From: VXNE01 sp965206615
GTDB taxonomy: Bacteria > Pseudomonadota > Gammaproteobacteria > Pseudomonadales > Azotimanducaceae
Direction of reading: 5' to 3'
Assembly: GCA_965206615.1 (NCBI GenBank)
Contig: CBDBKI010000005.1
Location: 744,001 to 808,000 of the forward strand
DNA: 64,000 nucleotides
Shown here in pieces: positions 58,737 to 64,000 of this stretch. Position 1 is the first letter of the stretch; every line of letters starts with the position of its first letter. Under the pieces are notes generated by a model. The model was not told the origin of the DNA, did not search any database, and saw only the letters and a list, made by a program, of their open reading frames with translations. Position numbers and translations under genes: made by a program.

Positions 58737-58802
58737 GGGACGGGACAAGCCCGTCTCGGCCTTGCATGAATTCGAGACGGGACGGGACAAGCCCGTCCCT
58801 AC
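58737..58802. repeat. Tandem type-B hairpin repeats (locus 8)
   Basis: First B: GGGACGGG (58737-58744), loop ACAAG, right arm with one mismatch. Second B: GGGACGGG (58779-58786), loop ACAAG, CCCGTCCC and TAC. The spacer carries TGCATGAATTCG, as at locus 4. CTA 58799-58801 is the stop codon of the reverse MFS gene. Confidence 0.85.
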
Positions 58803-60067
58803 CGGGTCGCGCCCACCGCGACCACGGGTCGGCCAACCCGCCGGACCGCGGGCGACAGCCACTTGAGCGCCGCCACGGCGACGGCGAACAGAACGCCGCT
58901 CACGGCCAGTGCGCTGGCGACCCCGAACGTGTCGGCGACCCAGCCGAGCGGAATCATCCCGACGGGCATCAGTCCGTGCGACATCATGTCGATGCTCATC
59001 ACGCGCCCGCGCATGCGCATGTCGACCTGGCTCTGGATCAGGCCCCGGTTCAGGGCCATGTTCCACGCGGACATCCAGCCGAACACGGCGACGACCAGCA
59101 TCGCGACGGGCAGACTGGTCGCCAGCGCGAGCGCCGCAGTGCTCACGGCCCAGCCGAAGCAGGTGCCGATCAGCCAGCGGCGCTTGCGCTTCAACTCGCC
59201 GGCGGAGGCGAGCATCAGCGAACCGGCAATGGCGCCGAGACCCATGCCCGACATCAGCAGCCCGAGGTCGTCCGAGCCACCGCCAAGGATGTCCTCGTTG
59301 AACGCCGGCAACAGGGTGTTCAGTGGCATCCCGAACATGAAGGCGGCCACCGACAGCATGATGAGGCCGAAAACGGGCGGGTTCGCGCGAACGTACGCCA
59401 GTCCCTCGAGCAGATCGTGCAGGGGACTCTCCGCCTGCCGCGGATGCGGAGCACCGGGTCTCTGAACGAACATCATGGTCACCGCGGCCACGAGGTAGAG
59501 GATCGCGATCACGTAGTACACGATCCCGACACCGAAGGTGCTGGAGGTGTCGCCACTCGCGAACCAGGCGATCAGGAAGCCTGCGATCGCCGGGCCCAGG
59601 ATGCGGGCGAAGTTCATGCCCGTGGTGTGCAGCGCCATGGCGGTGAAGATCAGCCGCCGGGGCACGAGCTCGGGGACGAAGGCGTGCCGCGCGGGGATCG
59701 AGAAGGCGAGCACGGTCCCGTTGAACATGCCGAGCCAGATGAAGTCCCAGAACGTGACCTGGTCGGTGATGATGATGGTCGCCATGAAGATCGTCGCGAC
59801 GCAGTTCAGCATCTGCGCGCTGACCAGGATGCGGCGCTTGTGGAAGCGGTCCGCCAGTACGCCGCCCCAAAGCGAGAACAGGACCTGCGGCACCATGAAG
59901 GAGAGCGTCACCCACGCGAGGTCCATGGCGGAGGACGTCATCGTGTAGACGAGCCACCCGCGCGCGATTATCTGCATGTTCATCGCGAAGGAAGCGCCGA
60001 GACTGCCGGTCCAGAGGCAGACGAAGTCGCGGCGCTTCAGGGCGTCGACGATGTGGCGGGAAGACAA
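58799..60067 (-). CDS. MFS transporter (EntS-like, MFS_3)
   Basis: A 422-residue, 12-helix major-facilitator transporter: SLGASFAMNMQIIARGWLVY is helix 1, GGVLADRFHKRRIL is the loop 2-3 signature, and MRGRVMSID repeats it in the second half. Similar to EntS and multidrug exporters of the MFS_3 family. A probable exporter, but the substrate is unknown. The stop is inside a hairpin repeat. Confidence 0.87.
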   Translation of the reverse strand: MSSRHIVDALKRRDFVCLWTGSLGASFAMNMQIIARGWLVYTMTSSAMDLAWVTLSFMVPQVLFSLWGGVLADRFHKRRILVSAQMLNCVATIFMATIIITDQVTFWDFIWLGMFNGTVLAFSIPARHAFVPELVPRRLIFTAMALHTTGMNFARILGPAIAGFLIAWFASGDTSSTFGVGIVYYVIAILYLVAAVTMMFVQRPGAPHPRQAESPLHDLLEGLAYVRANPPVFGLIMLSVAAFMFGMPLNTLLPAFNEDILGGGSDDLGLLMSGMGLGAIAGSLMLASAGELKRKRRWLIGTCFGWAVSTAALALATSLPVAMLVVAVFGWMSAWNMALNRGLIQSQVDMRMRGRVMSIDMMSHGLMPVGMIPLGWVADTFGVASALAVSGVLFAVAVAALKWLSPAVRRVGRPVVAVGATR

Positions 60068-60126
60068 GGAGCGGGCCGACGGAAAACCGGGAAGTCTAGC
60101 ACGCAGGGCCGACCCCTGGATTGTGC

Positions 60127-60310
60127 GGGACGCTCAGGACGGGACGCTCAGGACGGGACATTGTAGCGCCCCAAAGCCGGTCCGGCGCTTCGCTGCCGCT
60201 GCGCGCCGACGCCGCCTCCGGCCCAGCCACGCAAGGGGCGACCCTCGCGGTCGCCCGCGCCGGGGTTGTGCACGGCGATCAAGACGGGACGGGACAAGCC
60301 CGTCCCCTAC
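60127..60310. repeat. Complex repeat cluster: short tandem, second family, and composite hairpin (locus 9)
   Basis: From left: direct repeats of GGGACGCTCAGGAC (60127-60160); the second repeat family (60161-60232) with TTGTAGCGCCCC and GCCTCCGGCCCAGCCACGC; a type-A hairpin (60236-60256, loop CTCGC); spacer CGGGGTTGTGCACGG; type-B hairpin GGGACGGG (60286-60293), loop ACAAG, CCCGTCCC and CTAC. CTA 60307-60309 is the stop codon of the reverse MBL gene. Confidence 0.83.
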
Positions 60311-61170
60311 ACGTCCAGGCGGAAGGCGTCCCCGTCACGCACCACGCGCCCTGCGGTCGGGCCGGCGAAATGCGTGCCGATGACCAGCACGGGCCGGTCG
60401 GCGTACCGTTCCAGCATGGCGCGCCGGGTGACCGCGCTGGCCTCGGCATCGACATCGGCGGTCGACGACCATTCCGGGTGCGCGATCTGGCATGGGTGGT
60501 GGATGGCGTCCCCGGTGATGACGGCTTCCTCGCCCCGGGACGTGATGTGCACGCTGACGTGGCCCGGCGTGTGTCCCGGCGTCGGCGTGAGGCGCACCTC
60601 GTCGCTGACGGAGTGATCGGAGGCCACCAGGTCGGCCAGCCCGGCGTCGAAGATCGGCTGAACCGAGTCCTCGATGACGGGACCGAACTCCTCCGTCTGG
60701 TCGGTTGCCCGCCAGTGCGCCCACTCGTCCTCCGCGTACAGGTACCGCGCGTGTCCGAAGGTAGGCTCCCATCGACCGTCCACCAGCCGGGTGTTCCAGC
60801 CGACGTGGTCCACATGCATGTGTGTGCAGAGCACGGCATCGACCGCATCGACCCCGAAGCCGGCAGCGGCGAAGTCGCCGAGGAAACTCGACTGCATCCG
60901 GTTCCAGCGCGGGTAGTTGCGCACCTTGTCGTTGCCGATGCACGTATCGACCACGAACGTCTCGTCGCGACACTGGATGACCAGGCTGTGGAAGGACATC
61001 ACGAGCTTCCGATCGGCGTTGGTGAACGGTGCCAGCCAGGGCAGGGAATCCGCGAGCTCGGGCGGCGCCTGCGGCAGGATGTAGTTGCCGATGCTGGCCG
61101 AGGTGAGTTCCACCACGCGCGTCACCGTGACGTCGCCGATGCGCCAGCGCAGGAAGTCTCCCACCTCCAT
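60307..61170 (-). CDS. MBL-fold metallo-hydrolase
   Basis: A 287-residue metallo-beta-lactamase-fold hydrolase. The zinc motif is CTHMHVDHVGWN (H117, H119, D121, H122), with TPGHTPGHVSV downstream and VITGDAIHHP. The general plan is that of lactonase-like or arylsulfatase-like MBL hydrolases. ATG 61170 follows GAGGAGGAC. It is divergent from an enoyl-CoA hydratase-like gene. The stop lies in a hairpin repeat. Confidence 0.88.
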   Translation of the reverse strand: MEVGDFLRWRIGDVTVTRVVELTSASIGNYILPQAPPELADSLPWLAPFTNADRKLVMSFHSLVIQCRDETFVVDTCIGNDKVRNYPRWNRMQSSFLGDFAAAGFGVDAVDAVLCTHMHVDHVGWNTRLVDGRWEPTFGHARYLYAEDEWAHWRATDQTEEFGPVIEDSVQPIFDAGLADLVASDHSVSDEVRLTPTPGHTPGHVSVHITSRGEEAVITGDAIHHPCQIAHPEWSSTADVDAEASAVTRRAMLERYADRPVLVIGTHFAGPTAGRVVRDGDAFRLDV

Positions 61171-61253
61171 CGTCGTCCTCCTCTTCCCACTCTTTCCCCG
61201 TTTTCGGGCACTATAGCAGCCACTTTTGTGGACGGTTGAACGGGAGGATCCGG

Positions 61254-62033
61254 GTGAAGTACGGCGATATCGAGGTGCAGCGCGAAGGCAACGTGGCGAC
61301 GCTGGAGATCCAGCGGCCGCCCAACAACTTCTTCGACGTCGAGCTTATCAACCACCTCGGCGACGCATTCGATGCGCTCGACGAGGACATCGAAACCCGC
61401 GCCCTCGTTCTCTGCTCGCAGGGGAAACACTTCTGCGCCGGCAACAATTTTGCGGACAGCGCGCGCAACGCCGTACGGGAGCGTCCGCAAGGCGAGGGCA
61501 ACCCGCTCTACACGGCGGCGGTGCGGCTGTTCTCCGCGAAGAAGCCCGTGATCGCGGCCGTCCAGGGCGCGGCGGTCGGCGGCGGGTTCGGGCTGGCGGT
61601 CATGGCCGACTACCGGGTCGTCTCGCCGGCGGCGCGCTTCACCGCGAACTTCGTGAAGCTCGGCTTTCACCCGGGGTTCGGCCTCACCCACACATTGCCG
61701 AGAATCGTCGGCCAGCAAAAGGCCAACCTGCTCTTCCAGACCGGGCGCCGCATCAACGGTGAGACGGCCTACGAGTGGGGTCTCGCGGACATCCTGACGG
61801 ACGCTGACGAGCTGCGGTCGGCGGCGCAGACCCTCGCCGCGGAGATTGCCGAGGGCGCTCCGCTGGCCTTGCAGTCGGTGCGCGCCACGATGCGCGAAGG
61901 GTTGCCGGAAGCCGTCAAGGCGGCGACGGACTGGGAGAACGCGGAACAGGCCCGTCTGCAGAAGACCGAGGACCACAAGGAAGGCGTCCGCGCTGTCGCG
62001 GAGCGTCGTCCGGGCAACTTCGTCGGACGATGA
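61254..62033 (+). CDS. Enoyl-CoA hydratase/isomerase-family protein lacking the usual catalytic glutamates
   Basis: A 259-residue crotonase-fold protein. GTG 61254, 6 bases after GGGAGG, is the best start. CoA-binding and oxyanion blocks are seen in GKHFCAGNNFAD and AAVQGAAVGGGFGLAVMADYR. In hydratases the second block normally reads GGGxELA with a catalytic Glu; here it is GGGFGLA. The later PExxLG block with the second Glu reads NFVKLGFHPG. Both glutamates thus appear lost. The protein may be a different crotonase-fold enzyme (for example a thioesterase or decarboxylase). Confidence 0.82.
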   Translation: MKYGDIEVQREGNVATLEIQRPPNNFFDVELINHLGDAFDALDEDIETRALVLCSQGKHFCAGNNFADSARNAVRERPQGEGNPLYTAAVRLFSAKKPVIAAVQGAAVGGGFGLAVMADYRVVSPAARFTANFVKLGFHPGFGLTHTLPRIVGQQKANLLFQTGRRINGETAYEWGLADILTDADELRSAAQTLAAEIAEGAPLALQSVRATMREGLPEAVKAATDWENAEQARLQKTEDHKEGVRAVAERRPGNFVGR

Positions 62034-62037
62034 TCCC

Positions 62038-62143
62038 GCGCGCCGGAGGCGCGTTGCAGTTGCTGCACAACTGCCCTTGTCGGGCGCGCCGGAGGCGCGT
62101 TGCAGTTGCTGCACAACTGCCCTTGTCGGGCGCGCCGGAGGCG
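62038..62143. repeat. 46-bp tandem repeat, 2.3 copies
   Basis: Two identical 46-base units plus 14 bases of a third. Each contains a small hairpin CGCGCC-GGA-GGCGCG and another GCAGTTG-CTGCA-CAACTGC. It lies between converging genes (crotonase-like and GPH transporter). Confidence 0.93.
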
Positions 62144-62150
62144 TCTCGTC

Positions 62151-63551
62151 TCAGGTGGTCCTTAGATCGAGTTGCGCGCGGATCTCCGCGTGGGCCTGCT
62201 CGTCGAGCTTGAAGCGGCTGAAGAGCACCGCGCCGACCGCGTAGCAGACGAGCGGGAACAGACCGTATAGCGAGACCATGGCCACCTGTACGGTCATGGT
62301 CTGTTCCTCGTTGGGCACGAAGCCGGAGGCCTGCAGCACGAACCCGGTCAGCGCCAGCATCACGCCCATGGCGCTCTTGTAGACGAAGTTCCAGGCGGCG
62401 AAGTAGGAACCCTCCTTGCGCTCGCCGGTGAGGTGCTCGTCGTAGTCGATGACGTCGCCCTGTACCGAGGGCCCGATGGTGCCGCCGGCCCCGGCGGCGA
62501 GCCCCGCGAAGAAAGCGAGCACGAAGATCGTCACCAGCCTTGCCTCGACGGTGTCGAGGAACGGCAGGACGAACATGCCGCCGAAGGAGACGCCCGTCAG
62601 CACCATGGAGAACATCCACAGGCGCACCTTGCCGAAGCGCCGTGACAGGGGTAGCCACAGGGGGACCGATGCCGCGGAGGGCACCATGTAGGAGAGGATG
62701 ACGAGCGCCGACCACCAGGGAGCGCCGACCACGTACTGCATCACGTAGAGGGTCAGCACGCCGATGGCGGCGGACCCGATGTTCTCGATGAACGTCACGA
62801 CGATGAGCAGTCTGGCGTGGACGTTGCGCCACACGTCCGCGAACGCCCGGAACGGGTTCTCCGTGACCCGTCCCTGGAAGTCGGGGCGCTCCTTCAACAC
62901 GGGGACCGAGCAGAGCAGTGCCGCGGTCATGACGGCCGAGGCGATCACGGCCAATGCGAAGGTGACCTCGCGCACGGCGGCCTCGCCCTCCTGTTCCGCG
63001 ACGATGAGCGCCTGCATGCTCCCGAGCGCCAGGATCGAGCCGATGGTGAAGGCGGCGTGGCGCATGCCGAACAGGCGGCTGCGTTCGTGGTAGTCCTCCG
63101 ACAGTTCCGCGCCGAGCGACAGGTGCGGTACCAGGAACACCGTCATCGCGGAGTAGAAGCCGATGATGGCCGTTGCCATCCAGGCGATGCGGCCCGCCTC
63201 GCCGAGGGACTCCGGGGGCGCGAACACCATCACGAATACGGCGCCGATGGGAACGACCGAGGCGAGGATCCAGGTGCGCCGCCGACCGAAGCGGCTCCGG
63301 GTGCGGTCGCTCAGGTAGCCGACCACGGGATCCGAGATGGCGTCCCAGACGCGCGACACCGAGAAGATGATGCCCATCACCGCCGGCGCGATGAGCAGCA
63401 CGTCGGTGGAGAACTTCATCACGTAGAGGTTGACGAGCAGGTACATGTACCCGGCCCCGACGCCCGGGGCGCCGTAGGCGAGAACGACCGGCCAGCGCAC
63501 CCGCCCGGAGCGGATCGGGGCCCCGGGCACCGGCGTGGCAGCCGCGGTCAC
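62151..63551 (-). CDS. GPH-family (MelB-like) cation symporter
   Basis: A 466-residue transporter of the glycoside-pentoside-hexuronide:cation family: FSVSRVWDAISDPVVGYLSDRTRSRFGRRRTW is the diagnostic region (residues 44-75), followed by a pattern of 12 membrane helices. GTG 63551 overlaps the stop of the SDR gene upstream (GTGA). The ligand is probably a sugar or small organic compound; coupling to an SDR suggests uptake followed by oxidation. Confidence 0.85.
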   Translation of the reverse strand: MTAAATPVPGAPIRSGRVRWPVVLAYGAPGVGAGYMYLLVNLYVMKFSTDVLLIAPAVMGIIFSVSRVWDAISDPVVGYLSDRTRSRFGRRRTWILASVVPIGAVFVMVFAPPESLGEAGRIAWMATAIIGFYSAMTVFLVPHLSLGAELSEDYHERSRLFGMRHAAFTIGSILALGSMQALIVAEQEGEAAVREVTFALAVIASAVMTAALLCSVPVLKERPDFQGRVTENPFRAFADVWRNVHARLLIVVTFIENIGSAAIGVLTLYVMQYVVGAPWWSALVILSYMVPSAASVPLWLPLSRRFGKVRLWMFSMVLTGVSFGGMFVLPFLDTVEARLVTIFVLAFFAGLAAGAGGTIGPSVQGDVIDYDEHLTGERKEGSYFAAWNFVYKSAMGVMLALTGFVLQASGFVPNEEQTMTVQVAMVSLYGLFPLVCYAVGAVLFSRFKLDEQAHAEIRAQLDLRTT

Positions 63552-64000
63552 GCGTTCTTGATCGTCAGTCCGCCGTCGACCGGCAGCGCGACGCCGGTGA
63601 TGAACGATGCCGCCGGCAGGACCAGGCTTAGTGTCCCGTGGGCGACCTCCTCGGGCTCCGCGTAACGCTTCAGCGCGACGCGTCGGCGTGCGTACTCGCG
63701 CTTGCTCTCTTCGGGAATGCCGGCGGTCATGCCGGTGCGGATCGGCCCGGGGCAGATGCAGTTGACCGTGATGCCCTCGGTGCCGAACTCCACCGCCAGC
63801 GCGCGGGTCAGCCCGATCACGCCGGTCTTGGCGGCAGTATAGGCACTGCCGTACTTGGTGGCCCCCAGGCCCTCGGTCGACGCGATGTTCACGATTCGAC
63901 CGCCCGCCGAGCGGCGCAGGTGCGGCAGTGCGGCGCGAATCATGCGCACGTGCGCGGTCAGGAGGACATCGAACCCACGCGCCCAGATCGCTTCGTAGTC
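63548..64000 (-). CDS. Short-chain dehydrogenase/reductase (partial, N-terminus outside the window)
   Basis: The visible 150 residues include the catalytic serine in VNIASTEG, YxxxK as YTAAKTGVIGLTRALA, CPGPIRTGM and the C-terminal FITGVALPVDGGLTI. The nucleotide-binding N-terminus is beyond the right edge. A classical SDR, probably NAD(P)-dependent. Coupled to the GPH transporter gene by a GTGA overlap. Confidence 0.86.
   Translation of the reverse strand, partial: DYEAIWARGFDVLLTAHVRMIRAALPHLRRSAGGRIVNIASTEGLGATKYGSAYTAAKTGVIGLTRALAVEFGTEGITVNCICPGPIRTGMTAGIPEESKREYARRRVALKRYAEPEEVAHGTLSLVLPAASFITGVALPVDGGLTIKNA

Noticed and set aside
62038..62143. 46-base repeats considered as CRISPR
   Set aside because: Units are head to tail without unique spacers, and no cas genes are present.

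Overview
The window is GC-rich, gene-dense DNA from a Gram-negative bacterium, most likely an uncultured member of the Pseudomonadota. Supporting signs are TonB-dependent receptors, lipoboxes, a MacAB-type export operon, a YejA-type periplasmic binding protein, and a class I PHA synthase with phasin and PhaR. The content is that of a heterotroph with broad lipid, aromatic and carboxylate catabolism and two carbon-storage routes (polyhydroxyalkanoate and wax ester/triacylglycerol).

Layout. 0-2 kb: the end of a possible luciferase-like oxidoreductase and two near-identical PhyH dioxygenases. 2.2-8.7 kb: two paralogous DUF3604 lipoproteins flank a flavin monooxygenase/extradiol dioxygenase pair; a third DUF3604 lipoprotein lies at 54.9-56.8 kb. 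8.7-13.5 kb: a tight five-gene operon with a MacA/MacB-like exporter whose adaptor carries an unusual insertion. 13.7-17.2 kb: a TPP enzyme followed by a scrapyard of truncated genes. 17.2-20.8 kb: peptide-binding protein, flavin oxidoreductase, HAD hydrolase. 20.9-30.2 kb: a decayed PQQ/cytochrome locus, toxin-antitoxin modules, a trans-sulfuration enzyme, a wax ester synthase and DUF4143 ATPases. 30.2-36 kb: two paralogous TonB receptors, the second broken. 36.4-36.9 kb: a peroxiredoxin whose peroxidatic cysteine codon is TGA, followed by a SECIS-like hairpin. 37-41.5 kb: repeated copies of an acyltransferase gene interleaved with toxin-antitoxin remnants and small unknown genes. 40.5-48.4 kb: PHA/lipid storage cluster. 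48.5-64 kb: amidohydrolase, two enolase-superfamily enzymes, tRNA-Arg(CCG), carboxylesterase, hydrolases, MFS and GPH transporters, MBL hydrolase, enoyl-CoA hydratase-like protein and a partial SDR.

Three themes stand out. First, a candidate selenocysteine peroxiredoxin. Second, a family of short double-hairpin repeats whose GTAGGGG end supplies the TAG stop codon of seven genes. Third, heavy local rearrangement: truncated AAA, VapC, DUF4143, PQQ dehydrogenase, TonB and acyltransferase genes, and chimeric scraps. The storage cluster looks functionally coherent: SDR, PhaC, a GYD-domain protein and a GYD-acyltransferase fusion form one operon. Phasin, a second wax ester synthase, a lipase-like hydrolase and PhaR lie next to it, with TGCA-rich palindromes that could be PhaR operators.
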